Shown: positions 26,887 to 36,119, counted from the first letter of the stretch. The stretch: 64,000 bases of DNA from Pseudaminobacter sp040049255 (GCF_040049255.1 NZ_JBDZDR010000002.1:872370-936369); one strand, 5' to 3'. Notes: generated by a model not told the origin, from the letters alone. A program made the numbers and translations.

Positions 26887-27774
26887 TCAGGCCTCCCTTC
26901 CGAACAGGCCGGCCGGCTTCACCAGGAGCACGATCGCCATGATGATGAAAATGACGGTTGCGGCGGCTTCCGGATAGAAGACCTTGGTCAGGCCCTCGAC
27001 AAGGCCGAGCGCGAAACCGGTGACGATGGCGCCAAGGATGGAGCCCATGCCGCCGATGACGACGACCGCGAAAACCACGATGATGAGGTTCGAGCCCATC
27101 ATCGGATTGACGGCATAGATCGGCGCGGCCAGCACGCCCGCGAAGCCGGCAAGGGCAACGCCAAATCCGTAGGTGAGCGTGACGAGCAGGGGCACGTTGA
27201 TGCCGAATGCCTGCACCAGTGTCGGATTTTCCGTGGCAGCACGAAGATAGGCCCCCAGCCTGGTCTTTTCGATCACGAACCAGGTGGCGAGACAGACGAT
27301 AAGCGAAGCCACCACCACCCAGCCCCGATAGAGCGGCAGGAACATGAAACCGAGATTGATGCCGCCTGACAACTGGGGTGGGATGGCATAGGCGAGGCCT
27401 GACACGCCATAGGCATTGCGGAACAGGCCCTCGATGATCAGCGCGAGGCCGAAGGTCAGAAGCAGGCCGTAGAGATGGTCGAGCTTGTAGAGCCGCGAAA
27501 TCATCGTTCGTTCGATGACCATGCCGACAACCCCCACGATCAGCGGCGCCAGGACAAGTGCGGGCCAATAACCGATGCCCAGATAGGTGAGCAGCATCCA
27601 GCCGACGAACGCTCCCATCATGTATTGGGCGCCGTGGGTGAAGTTGATGATGTTGAGAAGCCCGAAGATCACCGCAAGGCCGAGACTCAGCGTTGCGTAG
27701 AAAGCGCCATTGATGAAGCCGAGCAGCAGCTGACCGTAGAGTGCGGCGGCGGGAATGCCAAGAATTTCAGCCAT
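26887..27774 (-). CDS. livH: Branched-chain amino acid-type ABC transporter permease LivH
   Basis: A 295-residue inner-membrane permease with typical LivH sequence: GFINGAFYATLSLGLAVIFG near the start, NFTHGAQYMMGAF, and VIGGMGSILGAIVTGFALG towards the end. It has eight or so hydrophobic segments and normal length. It follows the binding-protein gene after a 65-base gap that holds a stem-loop, and precedes livM by one base. Confidence 0.93.
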   Translation of the reverse strand: MAEILGIPAAALYGQLLLGFINGAFYATLSLGLAVIFGLLNIINFTHGAQYMMGAFVGWMLLTYLGIGYWPALVLAPLIVGVVGMVIERTMISRLYKLDHLYGLLLTFGLALIIEGLFRNAYGVSGLAYAIPPQLSGGINLGFMFLPLYRGWVVVASLIVCLATWFVIEKTRLGAYLRAATENPTLVQAFGINVPLLVTLTYGFGVALAGFAGVLAAPIYAVNPMMGSNLIIVVFAVVVIGGMGSILGAIVTGFALGLVEGLTKVFYPEAAATVIFIIMAIVLLVKPAGLFGREA

Positions 27775-27800
27775 CGGACCTTGTTCCGGTAAGGGTGTGA

Positions 27801-27824
27801 CCCGGGAGCTGACGCGCTCCCGGG
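27801..27824 (-). other. Intercistronic stem-loop between livK and livH
   Basis: A perfect 9-bp stem (CCCGGGAGC / GCTCCCGGG) with a 6-base loop, 15 bases after the binding-protein stop in the transcribed direction and without a following T-run. Same placement as the stems at 1892, 19561, 36097 and 46000. Confidence 0.65.
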
Positions 27825-27839
27825 CAAGCCGTTACGATG

Positions 27840-29045
27840 TTACTGGGCCAGACTGCAGCCGCCATCTGCCAACGGGCGGAAGGCTTCAGCGGCCGGGATG
27901 GTGGCGACTGTCTTGTAGAGGTCCCAATCGCCGTTGGATTCTTCCGGCTTCTTGACCTCGAACAGATACATGTCGTGGATGTGGCGGCCGTCAGCGCGAA
28001 CCTCACCCTTGCCGAACAGCGGGTCGTCGGAAGGGATTTCCTTCATCTTGGCCATCACGGTGGCGGCATCCTTGCTCTTGGTCGCCTCGACCGCCTTCAG
28101 GTAGTGCAGCACGGAGGCGTAGACGCCGGCCTGAACCATTGTCGGCATGGCGCCGCCGTGTTTCTCGGCAAAGCGCTTGGAAAACTCCCGCGTGCCATCG
28201 TTCTGGTCCCAGTAAAAGGCTTCCGTCAGCACGAGGCCCTGGGCGGTGCTGAGGCCGAGTGCCTTGACGTCGGTGACGAAGGTCAGCAGGCCAGCGAGCT
28301 TCTGGCCGCCCTGAACGATGCCGAACTCGGCGGCCTGCTTGATGGCATTTGTGGTGTCGGCGCCGGCATTTGCCAGGCCGATGACCTTGGCGCCCGAGCT
28401 CTGGGCCTGCAGCAGGAAGGACGAGAAGTCCTGGCCCGGGAAGGGATGGCGCACGCTGCCGAGCACCTTGCCCCCGGCTTTCTCGACCACGGCGGCGGTG
28501 TCGCGCTCAAGCGCATGGCCGAATGCATAGTCGGCCGTCAGGAAGAACCAGCTGTCGCCGCCCGCCTTCACCATGGCGCTGCCGGTGCCGTTGGCCAGCG
28601 CCCAGGTGTCGTAGGTCCAGTGGACGGTGTTGGGGGAGCATGCCTTGCCGGTGAGGTCGGACGCGCCGGCGCCGGAATTGATGAAGATCTTGTTCTTTTC
28701 CTTGGTGATCTCGCTGACCGCGAGCGCCACCGAAGAGGTCGGCACGTCAAGGATGACATCGACGCCGTCCTGATCATACCACTGGCGGGCGATGCTCGAG
28801 CCGATGTCCGGCTTGTTCTGGTGATCGGCAGAGATCACTTCGACATTGATGCCTTTGTCTGCCGCCTTGAAATCCTCTGCCGCCATCCTCGCGGCGACGA
28901 CCGAGCCTTCGCCCGAGAGGTCGGCATAGGTGCCGGACCGATCGTTCAGCACGCCAAGCTTCACATCGATCTTTTCCTGGGCCAGCGCGCTGCCCGTCAT
29001 CAGAGCCGCCGTGGCGGCGGCCAGGATTAGTTTCGCGACCTTCAT
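27840..29045 (-). CDS. livK: Branched-chain amino acid-type ABC transporter substrate-binding protein
   Basis: A 401-residue periplasmic binding protein of the LivK class (type I fold). A Sec signal peptide spans about residues 1-22 (Lys near the start, alanine-rich core, cut near ALAQE). The mature N-terminus IDVKLGVLNDRSGTYADLSG is the classical ligand-facing start of such proteins, and residues around 90-120 (DVILDVPTSSVALAVSEI) form the second contact. The GGGAGAGAGG stretch before the ATG is a strong ribosome site. Gene order livG-livF-livK-livH-livM puts it in the middle of the operon. The ligand may be an aromatic or aliphatic acid rather than an amino acid, given the IclR partner; this is inference. 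Confidence 0.92.
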   Translation of the reverse strand: MKVAKLILAAATAALMTGSALAQEKIDVKLGVLNDRSGTYADLSGEGSVVAARMAAEDFKAADKGINVEVISADHQNKPDIGSSIARQWYDQDGVDVILDVPTSSVALAVSEITKEKNKIFINSGAGASDLTGKACSPNTVHWTYDTWALANGTGSAMVKAGGDSWFFLTADYAFGHALERDTAAVVEKAGGKVLGSVRHPFPGQDFSSFLLQAQSSGAKVIGLANAGADTTNAIKQAAEFGIVQGGQKLAGLLTFVTDVKALGLSTAQGLVLTEAFYWDQNDGTREFSKRFAEKHGGAMPTMVQAGVYASVLHYLKAVEATKSKDAATVMAKMKEIPSDDPLFGKGEVRADGRHIHDMYLFEVKKPEESNGDWDLYKTVATIPAAEAFRPLADGGCSLAQ

Positions 29046-29070
29046 TTTCCTCTCTCCCTTGTGTTAACCC

Positions 29071-29817
29071 TCAGATGCCAAGATAGCGATGAAGCTTGCC
29101 CATGCTGGCCTCCAGCCGGTCATCGGCAATCTCGTCCACGATGCGCCCCTGCTCGACGATGTAGTGACGGTCGGCAACGGTCGCGGCGGCGTGGAAATTC
29201 TGCTCGACCAGAACGATGGTGAAACCCATCGCCTTCAGCTTTCGGATCATGTGGCCGATCTGCTGGACAATCACAGGCGCAAGCCCCTCGGTCGGCTCGT
29301 CGAGGAGCAGCAGGCGCGCGCCCGTGCGCAGGATGCGGCCGATTGCCAGCATCTGCTGTTCGCCGCCGGAAAGCTTGGTGCCCTGGCTGTGCAGACGCTC
29401 CTTGAGATTGGGAAAGAGCTCGAAGACCTGCTCCAGGGTAAAGCCGCCTGGCGCAACGACCGGCGGCAGCAGGAGATTCTCCTTCACATCGAGGCTCGAG
29501 AAGATCCCCCGCTCCTCCGGGCACCAGGCGATGCCCTTCCTGGCAATCTGGCGGGAGGCGAGGCCAACCAGTTCGCTGCCGTGGAAACGGATGGAACCCC
29601 GGCGCTTCTCGATCACGCCCATGATCGACTTGAGCGTTGTGGTCTTGCCCGCACCGTTGCGGCCGAGCAACGTGACCACTTCGCCCGGATAGACATCGAA
29701 TGCCATCCCGTGAAGCACATGTGACTCGCCATACCAGGCGTTGAGGTCGCGCACGGCAAGCAGCGGTTCCGTCGCTGCGGAGGGTGAAGCAGATTGGCTT
29801 GCAGCAGCGTCATGCAT
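29071..29817 (-). CDS. livF: Branched-chain amino acid-type ABC transporter ATPase LivF
   Basis: A 248-residue ATPase. Walker A is GRNGAGKT at residues 52-59, the signature is LSGGEQQM, and Walker B is LLLLDEPTEGL. The block EERGIFSSLDVKENL is typical of LivF. The ATG at 29817 overlaps the end of livG by 8 bases and is preferred over upstream codons that lie within livG. The first ~18 residues (Ala/Ser-rich) are an extra tail compared with E. coli LivF. Confidence 0.94.
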   Translation of the reverse strand: MHDAAASQSASPSAATEPLLAVRDLNAWYGESHVLHGMAFDVYPGEVVTLLGRNGAGKTTTLKSIMGVIEKRRGSIRFHGSELVGLASRQIARKGIAWCPEERGIFSSLDVKENLLLPPVVAPGGFTLEQVFELFPNLKERLHSQGTKLSGGEQQMLAIGRILRTGARLLLLDEPTEGLAPVIVQQIGHMIRKLKAMGFTIVLVEQNFHAAATVADRHYIVEQGRIVDEIADDRLEASMGKLHRYLGI

Positions 29818-30565
29818 GGCCGGCACCGATATAGGCGTCAAGAACGCGCGGGTCCTTCGAGACCGTCCCATAGTCGCCCTCGGCCAGGACCTTGCCGCGA
29901 GCAAGCACCGTGATGAAGTCGGACAGGGTCGAGACGACCGACAGATTGTGCTCGACCATCAGCACCGTCCGGTCTCTCGAGACGCGGCGGATCAGTTGGG
30001 TGATGCGGTCCACATCGTCGGCGGCCATGCCTGCCATCGGCTCATCCATCAGCATCATTTCCGGGTCCAGCGCGAGCGTGGTGGCGATTTCGAGCGCGCG
30101 TTTGCGGCCGTAGGACAGCTCGCCGGCGACCGAATCCACAAACTCCGAAAGCCCGACGGCTTCGACAAGCTCCCGGGCGCGGCCGTTGAGCTCGTCGAGC
30201 GCACGTTCCGATTTCCAGAAATTGAACGAATCCCGCCTTTGCCGCTGCAGGGCGATGCGGACGTTCTCCAGCACGCTCATGTGCGGAAAGACGGCTGAAA
30301 TCTGGAAGGAGCGTATCAGGCCAAGGCGGGCGATATCGGCCGGCTTGCGGTTGGTGATGTCCTGCCCTTTGTAGACGATCGACCCGCGTGTCGGGCTCAG
30401 GAACTTGGTCAGCAGATTGAAGCAGGTGGTCTTTCCTGCGCCATTCGGGCCGATAAGCGCATGGATGGTGCCGCGACGCACCTTAAGGTCCACGCCATCG
30501 ACAGCGACGAAGCCCTTGAACTCCTTCGTCAGGCCATTGGCAGACAGGATTATGTCATCGGCCAT
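29810..30565 (-). CDS. livG: Branched-chain amino acid-type ABC transporter ATPase LivG
   Basis: A 251-residue ATPase. Walker A is GPNGAGKT at 39-46, the signature region is LSYGRKRALEIA, and Walker B is MMLMDEPMAGM, all as in LivG. The start at 30565 is chosen for its GGAGGA site five bases upstream; an in-frame ATG 39 bases earlier has none. It is the first gene of the five-gene liv operon, divergent from an IclR regulator gene. Confidence 0.94.
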   Translation of the reverse strand: MADDIILSANGLTKEFKGFVAVDGVDLKVRRGTIHALIGPNGAGKTTCFNLLTKFLSPTRGSIVYKGQDITNRKPADIARLGLIRSFQISAVFPHMSVLENVRIALQRQRRDSFNFWKSERALDELNGRARELVEAVGLSEFVDSVAGELSYGRKRALEIATTLALDPEMMLMDEPMAGMAADDVDRITQLIRRVSRDRTVLMVEHNLSVVSTLSDFITVLARGKVLAEGDYGTVSKDPRVLDAYIGAGHA

Positions 30566-30612
30566 CAGTCCTCCCGGTATGTTCCCGCTGGGTCTTGCGC
30601 CCATTTGGACTG

Positions 30613-30641
30613 ACGCTATTTGGCCTTTCTTCCGGTGTCAA
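30613..30641 (-). promoter_or_regulatory. Possible promoter of the liv operon
   Basis: Read leftward, TTGACA (30641-30636) is followed after 17 bases by TAGCGT (30618-30613), about 48 bases before the livG start. The -35 element matches consensus; the -10 is weak. The divergent IclR gene starts at 30725, so an IclR site would be expected nearby, but no clear dyad was found. Confidence 0.4.
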
Positions 30642-30724
30642 TTCAATACTGAGCAAAGAAGTTCACAGTCATGAAATATTGCGCTAGTGTTTCGACAGTA
30701 TCACCGAGCGCCAGTGGAGGCTCA

Positions 30725-31462
30725 ATGCGCGTCAGGCAGATCGACAACGTCCTCGACTTGTTCGAAATCTATGCGCGGGAGCGATCACCGCTGACGCTGA
30801 CGGCGTTATCCGAGGCGTTGGGCATACCCAAGTCGAGCACATTCAACGTCATCGAGACGCTGGTGACCCGTGGCTTCCTGTACGAGACGAAGCCGCGAGG
30901 CGGCTATTATCCAACCCAGAGGTTGCTCGAACTGGCGCGTTCAATGATGGACGGAGATCCGTTGACGGCGCGTATCCATGGCCAACTGGAAGCGCTCGCT
31001 GCAGCAACGGGCGAAACAGCGGTGCTAGCTGCCCGCGAACAGGACGACGTCGTCTATGTCGATGTCGTGGAATCCACCGCTCCCATCCGCTACTTTGCCA
31101 AGATCGGCGAGCGGCGCCCCATCTACACGACGTCGAGCGGCAAGGCCATTCTCACCACCTATGACCCGGCGGAACGGGCAGGCATCCTGCAGGCGCTGCG
31201 GTATTTCCCCTACCAGAACGCCACAAAGAGAGATGCCCGGGAACTGGCGGCCGATCTCGAAGCATCGATGATTCGTGGCTGGTGCGAGGATTCGGCGGAA
31301 ACCACACCGGACGTGATGGGGTTGGGCGTCCCCGTCGTGGCGGGCGGGCGTCGCTACGGGCTTGCCGTCGCAGGCCCGATCTACCGCATGCAGGACAATC
31401 GCGAAGCGCTGGTAAAGCATCTTCGAGCGGCCGCCGCTCGTATCAGGGACATAGAAGTTTGA
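30725..31462 (+). CDS. IclR-family transcriptional regulator
   Basis: A 245-residue regulator. The N-terminal winged helix-turn-helix covers about residues 1-65 (TLTALSEALGIPKSSTFNVI). The C-terminal IclR effector domain follows (ARIHGQLEALAAATGETAVL, TSSGKAILTTY, and RGWCEDSAE near the end). GGAGG lies 4 bases before the ATG at 30725; upstream in-frame codons are not needed. IclR proteins often govern aromatic or acid catabolism and its uptake. It is divergent from the liv operon and probably controls it. Confidence 0.92.
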   Translation: MRVRQIDNVLDLFEIYARERSPLTLTALSEALGIPKSSTFNVIETLVTRGFLYETKPRGGYYPTQRLLELARSMMDGDPLTARIHGQLEALAAATGETAVLAAREQDDVVYVDVVESTAPIRYFAKIGERRPIYTTSSGKAILTTYDPAERAGILQALRYFPYQNATKRDARELAADLEASMIRGWCEDSAETTPDVMGLGVPVVAGGRRYGLAVAGPIYRMQDNREALVKHLRAAAARIRDIEV

Positions 31463-31515
31463 TCCTACCGGCGCATGGTTCACCTCACGCCACAGTAACC
31501 ATACAAGAACCTGCC

Positions 31516-31577
31516 TTGACGGACTTTGCGTTTCCGGCTTTGCTAGCAACTGATCTACTGGACCAACCAGTAGATCA
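31516..31577 (+). promoter_or_regulatory. Promoter with a 27-bp perfect palindromic operator before the GntR gene
   Basis: A perfect inverted repeat with 11-base arms TGATCTACTGG (31551-31561) and CCAGTAGATCA (31567-31577) around ACCAA ends 4 bases before the GGAGGGG ribosome site. Upstream, TTGACG at 31516 and a TTGCTA/TTTGCT stretch 17-18 bases later could be the promoter, which would put the palindrome at the transcription start. The inner part resembles FadR-subfamily sites with TGG...CCA half-sites. Autorepression is inferred. Confidence 0.7.
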
Positions 31578-31593
31578 GCGGGAGGGGACCGGA

Positions 31594-32370
31594 ATGGCGA
31601 TGGGCGAACGCCCCGTGCTGGTCGAAATGCCGAAGGTGGGAAAGTCGCTCGACCGACGCACCGCCCGCGACCTCATCGCCGAGAAGATCATGGTCCTGAT
31701 CGCGACCAACCTGCTGCGGCCGGGGGATGATCTGCCGGGCGAGCGCGAGCTTGCCAATGTCATGCATGTGAGCCGGGAAACCGTGCGCGGCGCCATCCAG
31801 CAGCTTGCCGCCCGCAATATCCTCGAGGTGGCCCAGGGCAGCCGCACGCGCGTCAGCAACATTGACCTCAGCCACCTGCCGGTGACGATCGTTTCGTCGA
31901 ACGCCATCGACAGCTACGATCTGGAATCCGTGCATGCGGCGCGCCTGCACGTCGAATTGAAGGTGGTGGGCGACGCGGCCGAGGCGATCGACGATCAAAC
32001 CATCGCCAAGCTCGAGGGCCTTCTGGAGGCTCACCGCGTCGGCGGCGACGACGCCATGCGTTTCCTCATCTGCGATCGGGAGTTTCATATCGCGATCTAC
32101 CGGTCGTGTGGCAACCCGCTGCTCGCCGATTTCGTCACCGATCTCTACACTTACATGATGGATTTCCGCCGCTCGGCCATGTCACAGCCGGGCGCGATCG
32201 CCGCCAGTTATCACGACCATCTGGAGATACTGGAGGGTTTGCGCCGGCGTGACCGTGAGGCGGTCACGCAAGCGTTCCACAGACATCTGCTGCGCATCTA
32301 CGCGACCACCAAGGAACTGGTCGCGCACGCCAGCAGCCGCATGAAGGTTTCGAGAGGAGAGCAGGACTGA
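31594..32370 (+). CDS. FadR-subfamily GntR transcriptional regulator (FCD domain)
   Basis: A 258-residue regulator. Residues about 18-90 are a GntR winged helix-turn-helix (LLRPGDDLPGERELANVMHV, SRETVRGAIQQLAARNILEV). Residues about 105-240 are the all-helical FCD domain with metal/ligand residues Asp and His in DREFHIAIYRSCGN and SYHDHLEILEGL. The ATG at 31594 has GGAGGGG upstream. Such regulators sense sugar acids or other carboxylates. It is followed by a D-erythronate dehydrogenase-like gene and a sugar-type importer, consistent with control of sugar-acid catabolism. Confidence 0.92.
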   Translation: MAMGERPVLVEMPKVGKSLDRRTARDLIAEKIMVLIATNLLRPGDDLPGERELANVMHVSRETVRGAIQQLAARNILEVAQGSRTRVSNIDLSHLPVTIVSSNAIDSYDLESVHAARLHVELKVVGDAAEAIDDQTIAKLEGLLEAHRVGGDDAMRFLICDREFHIAIYRSCGNPLLADFVTDLYTYMMDFRRSAMSQPGAIAASYHDHLEILEGLRRRDREAVTQAFHRHLLRIYATTKELVAHASSRMKVSRGEQD

Positions 32371-32415
32371 AGGTCCGGTCTACCGGACAGGCACGACGGA
32401 GGAGGTCCGCCGCAT

Positions 32416-33408
32416 ATGCATGTAATGGTGATCGGAGCGGCCGGCATGATCGGCCGCAAGCTGGTAGAGAAGATCGCAGCCGCCCCCGGCGCGCTCGGCT
32501 ATGAGGTCGAGGCAATGACGCTGGTGGATGTCGTCGAGCCGCCGGTTCCAGCCGAGCTTTCGACTGTCGCCTCCGCGTTGGCGCTCGATCTTTCGGAGCC
32601 CGGTGTTGCCGCGACCCTTGTTGCAAAGCGGCCCGATGTCATCTTCCATCTCGCGGCCATCGTGTCGGGCGAGGCCGAGGCCGATTTCGACCTTGGCTAC
32701 AGGGTGAACCTCGACGGCACGCGTTTCCTCTTCGAGGCGATCCGGCAGGAGGGCATGCAGGCGCACTACAAGCCGAGGGTCATCTTCGCTTCGTCGATTG
32801 CAGTGTTCGGCGAGCCCTTCCCGGAAAAGATCGGCGATACATTCCTTACGACCCCGCTTACGAGCTACGGCACGCAGAAGGCGATCTGCGAACTGCTTCT
32901 TTCCGACTATACGCGCAGGGGATTTTTCGACGGCGTCGGCATCCGGTTGCCGACCATATGCATTCGTCCGGGAAAGCCGAACAAGGCGGCTTCCGGCTTC
33001 TTCTCCAATATCCTGCGCGAACCGCTTGCGGGAAAGGAGGCCGTGCTTCCGGTGGACGAGAGCGTGCGTCACTGGTTCGCAAGTCCTCGCTCGGCGGTTG
33101 GCTTTTTCGTCCATGCCGCGCGCTTGGATACCGTGCGCATCGGCCCGCGCCGCAATCTCACGATGCCCGGCCTTTCAGCCCTCGTGGGCGAGGAAATCGA
33201 AGCGCTCGCCCGTATCGCCGGGCCGAAGACGGTTGCGTTGATCCGGCGTGAGCCGGATCCGGTGATCCGCCGCATCGTTGCGGGTTGGGCGACCGACTTC
33301 GACGCGCAGCGCGCGAGCGAACTCGGGTTCAAGGCCGAGAGCACATTCGACGAGATCATCCGCATCCATATCGAGGACGAACTGCAGGGGCGCATCGGAC
33401 ATGGCTGA
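32416..33408 (+). CDS. denD: D-erythronate dehydrogenase-like SDR (DenD family)
   Basis: A 330-residue NAD-dependent extended short-chain dehydrogenase. The cofactor loop GAAGMIG is at residues 7-13, and the catalytic Tyr151 and Lys155 lie in SYGTQKA. The blocks DVIFHLAAIVSGEAE, YRVNLDGT, and IRLPTICIRPGKPNKAASGF are those of D-erythronate dehydrogenase and close relatives, which oxidise D-erythronate to 2-oxo-tetronate. The partner genes of that pathway (3-oxo-tetronate kinase, isomerase, decarboxylase) are not in the window. Thus the exact substrate may differ. It lies between the GntR regulator and the importer. Confidence 0.85.
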   Translation: MHVMVIGAAGMIGRKLVEKIAAAPGALGYEVEAMTLVDVVEPPVPAELSTVASALALDLSEPGVAATLVAKRPDVIFHLAAIVSGEAEADFDLGYRVNLDGTRFLFEAIRQEGMQAHYKPRVIFASSIAVFGEPFPEKIGDTFLTTPLTSYGTQKAICELLLSDYTRRGFFDGVGIRLPTICIRPGKPNKAASGFFSNILREPLAGKEAVLPVDESVRHWFASPRSAVGFFVHAARLDTVRIGPRRNLTMPGLSALVGEEIEALARIAGPKTVALIRREPDPVIRRIVAGWATDFDAQRASELGFKAESTFDEIIRIHIEDELQGRIGHG

Positions 33409-33554
33409 CGGGCGGGTGCTGACCATGACGGTGATGGCGACGAAAATGCCGCTCGTCGGGCGGGGGTAGTTCGTGGCTGTCGACCATGGTGCAAGGGCCT
33501 TGAGGAGGGCTCGCCGTGGTCCAGCCCGACAAACCGGTTCTGGGAGGAACGTAT

Positions 33555-34622
33555 ATGGCAGGCGTTGACTTCGTCGATGTGAGGAAATCCTTCGGAGCCG
33601 TTCCGGTTATCAAGGGCGTCGATATCGAGATCGAGGACGGTGAGTTCGTGATCCTGGTCGGCCCGTCCGGCTGCGGCAAGTCCACGCTGCTGCGCATGCT
33701 GGCCGGGCTGGAGAACATCACCGCCGGCGAGATCCGCATCGGCGATCGGGTCGTCAATTCGCTGCCGCCGAAAGAGCGCGACATCGCGATGGTGTTCCAG
33801 AACTACGCGCTCTATCCGCACATGACCGTCGCCGCCAACATGGCCTTTTCGCTGATGCTCGCCAACAGCCCGAAATCCGAAATCGACAGTCGTGTCGCGA
33901 AGGCAGCCGATATCCTCGGCCTTTCCAAGCTTCTGGGGCGCTATCCACGCCAGCTTTCGGGTGGCCAGCGCCAGCGCGTGGCGATGGGACGCGCCATCGT
34001 GCGCGATCCGCAGGTTTTCCTGTTTGATGAGCCGCTCTCCAACCTCGACGCGAAGCTGCGTGTTGCCATGCGCTCTGAGATCAAGGGACTCCACCAGCGC
34101 CTCAAGACGACAACGGTCTACGTCACTCACGACCAGATCGAGGCCATGACAATGGCCGACAAGATCGTCGTCATGCATGACGGCATCGTGGAGCAGATCG
34201 GCGCGCCGCTCGACCTCTATGACAATCCGGCGAATCTCTTCGTCGCGGGCTTCATCGGTTCACCTGCGATGAACATGATCAACGGCCGGCTCGACCCCGA
34301 CGATGCCCAAGCGTTCGTCACCGCGGACGGCACGCGCCTGCCGGTCGCCCGTCCGGCCGACGCCGCCAGAGGCCGGGGCCTCGTCTATGGCCTCAGGCCC
34401 GAATACATCGCCCTCGACGCGGCCGGCCTGCCGGCCGAGGTCGTGGTGATCGAACCCACCGGCTACGAGACGCAGCTGGTCGTCAGGCTTGGCGGCGCGG
34501 AGGTCACCTGCGTCTTCCGCGAGCGGGTGAATGTCCGCGTCGGCGAGACGATCCGCATCGCCATCAATGCGAACCACGTGCATCTGTTCGATGCGGAGAC
34601 GGGCGAGAGGCTCGTCGACTGA
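33555..34622 (+). CDS. Carbohydrate ABC transporter ATPase (MalK/UgpC type)
   Basis: A 355-residue ATPase with a C-terminal regulatory (TOBE/MOP-like) extension. Walker A is GPSGCGKS at 36-43, the signature LSGGQRQR, and Walker B VFLFDEPLSNLDAKLR, typical of the MalK/UgpC class. The C-terminal part (GLRPEYIALD and NHVHLFDAETGERL) closes the family pattern. GGGAGGA lies upstream of the ATG at 33555. It precedes the binding protein and two permeases and would power sugar or sugar-acid uptake. Confidence 0.94.
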   Translation: MAGVDFVDVRKSFGAVPVIKGVDIEIEDGEFVILVGPSGCGKSTLLRMLAGLENITAGEIRIGDRVVNSLPPKERDIAMVFQNYALYPHMTVAANMAFSLMLANSPKSEIDSRVAKAADILGLSKLLGRYPRQLSGGQRQRVAMGRAIVRDPQVFLFDEPLSNLDAKLRVAMRSEIKGLHQRLKTTTVYVTHDQIEAMTMADKIVVMHDGIVEQIGAPLDLYDNPANLFVAGFIGSPAMNMINGRLDPDDAQAFVTADGTRLPVARPADAARGRGLVYGLRPEYIALDAAGLPAEVVVIEPTGYETQLVVRLGGAEVTCVFRERVNVRVGETIRIAINANHVHLFDAETGERLVD

Positions 34623-34768
34623 ACATCGCCTGCGCCGTCGGGAGGAAGGGTCCGAAGGCGCCGGCGGTGAATGGGTCCCGGTCAGGCCGGGCACCGGTGC
34701 AAGACATTCGCCGAAGCGGGACGGCAAATGTTTGAACGAGCAAAGCCCGCATCCAAGGAGGAGTGCAG

Positions 34769-36076
34769 ATGACGTTCAAAAGACGCGATTTTCTTGCAGC
34801 ATCCGCCGCCGTGGCCGGTCTTGCCGGCCTTGGCATCCGTCCGAGCTTCGCCCAGGCGGCCGAGCCGACCTACAAGCCGGAGGAGGGCGCCAGTCTTCGT
34901 CTCCTGCGCTGGACACCGTTCGTACAGGGCGACGAGGATGCCTGGCTCGCCAACACCAAGAAGTTCACCGAGGCGACCGGGGTCGAGGTCCGGGTCGACA
35001 AGGAAAGCTGGGAAGATATCCGACCCAAGGCCGCAGTCGCCGCCAATGTCGGTTCCGGCCCGGACATGGTCATGTGCTGGTTCGATGATGCCCACCAGTA
35101 TCCTGACAAGCTCGTCGACCTGACGGAACTCGCCAACTATCTCGGCGGCAAGTACGGCGGCTGGTACGATGGCATGAAGGGTTATGCCGCACGCGGCGAC
35201 AAGTTCATCGCCATGCCGCTGACGGCCATCGGCAATGCTGTCGTCTACCGCCAGAGCCACATGGAGGCTGCGGGATTCAAGGAATTCCCGAAGGATACGG
35301 ACGGCTTCCTTGAACTCTGCAAGGCGCTGAAGGCCAAGGGCACTCCCGCCGGCTTCCCGCACGGCAAGGCCGTCGGCGACGGCAACAACTACGCCCATTG
35401 GCTGCTGTGGAGCCATGGCGGCAAGATGGTCGACGAGGGCGGTGCCGTTACCATCAACAGCCCGGAGACGATCAAGGCGATCAATTATGCCAAGGCGCTC
35501 TACGAGACGTTCATTCCCGGCACCGAGAGCTGGCAGGACATCAACAACAACCGCGCCTTCCTGGCCGGCCAGGTGTCGCTGATCGCCAACGGCGTTTCGG
35601 TCTATTACGCGGCGAAGAAGGATCCTGCGCTCGCCGAGATCGCGGCGGACATGCGTACGACCAACTTCCCGATCGGCCCGGTCGGCGAGAGCGTCGAACT
35701 GCATCAGACGAGTTCGCTCCTGCTCTTCAGCCACACAAAGTATCCGGAAGCGGCCAAGGCCTACATCAAGTTCATGATGGAAGCCGACCAGATGAACGCC
35801 TGGATCACGGGGGCCAGCGCCTATTGCTGCCAACCGCTCAAGGCCTTCGCCGGCAACCCGGTATGGACGGCCGACCCGATCCACGCGCCCTATGCGCGTG
35901 CTTCGGAGACGCTGCGCCCGAACGGCCATGCCGGTCCGCTGGGCTATGCCTCCGCGGGCGTTATGGCCGACTACGTGCTCGTCGACATGTTCGCGGCAGC
36001 CGTGACTGGCCAGATGACGCCCGAGGAGGCGGCGGCGGAAGCCGAGCGCCGCGCCAATCGCTACTATCGCGTCTGA
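34769..36076 (+). CDS. Carbohydrate-type ABC transporter substrate-binding protein (SBP family 1)
   Basis: A 435-residue periplasmic binding protein. It has a twin-arginine leader (KRRDFLAASAAVAG, cut near SFAQAAE). The mature part has the family 1 pattern: RLLRWTPFVQGDEDAWL, PDMVMCWFDDAHQY, and ALTAIGN-like hinge segments, with the C-terminal AAAEAERRANRYYR. The ATG at 34769 is used because GGAGGA stands 6 bases upstream; the in-frame GTG at 34763 overlaps that site. With the GntR/DenD genes upstream a sugar acid or polyol is a reasonable ligand, not proven. A strong stem-loop follows. Confidence 0.92.
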   Translation: MTFKRRDFLAASAAVAGLAGLGIRPSFAQAAEPTYKPEEGASLRLLRWTPFVQGDEDAWLANTKKFTEATGVEVRVDKESWEDIRPKAAVAANVGSGPDMVMCWFDDAHQYPDKLVDLTELANYLGGKYGGWYDGMKGYAARGDKFIAMPLTAIGNAVVYRQSHMEAAGFKEFPKDTDGFLELCKALKAKGTPAGFPHGKAVGDGNNYAHWLLWSHGGKMVDEGGAVTINSPETIKAINYAKALYETFIPGTESWQDINNNRAFLAGQVSLIANGVSVYYAAKKDPALAEIAADMRTTNFPIGPVGESVELHQTSSLLLFSHTKYPEAAKAYIKFMMEADQMNAWITGASAYCCQPLKAFAGNPVWTADPIHAPYARASETLRPNGHAGPLGYASAGVMADYVLVDMFAAAVTGQMTPEEAAAEAERRANRYYRV

Positions 36077-36096
36077 CTGGGCGCGTCGCTTCAGAG

Positions 36097-36119
36097 CCCG
36101 GCGGCGTTGCGCCGCCGGG
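36097..36119 (+). other. Intercistronic stem-loop after the binding-protein gene
   Basis: A perfect 10-bp stem (CCCGGCGGCG / CGCCGCCGGG) with a 3-base TTG loop, 20 bases after the stop codon. It has no T-run and lies 30 bases before the permease start. It is the strongest member of the recurring set of such stems. Confidence 0.7.

Noticed and set aside
33401..33469. 22-codon frame after the D-erythronate dehydrogenase-like gene
   Set aside because: Too short, no homology recognised, and the following importer gene has its own ribosome site.
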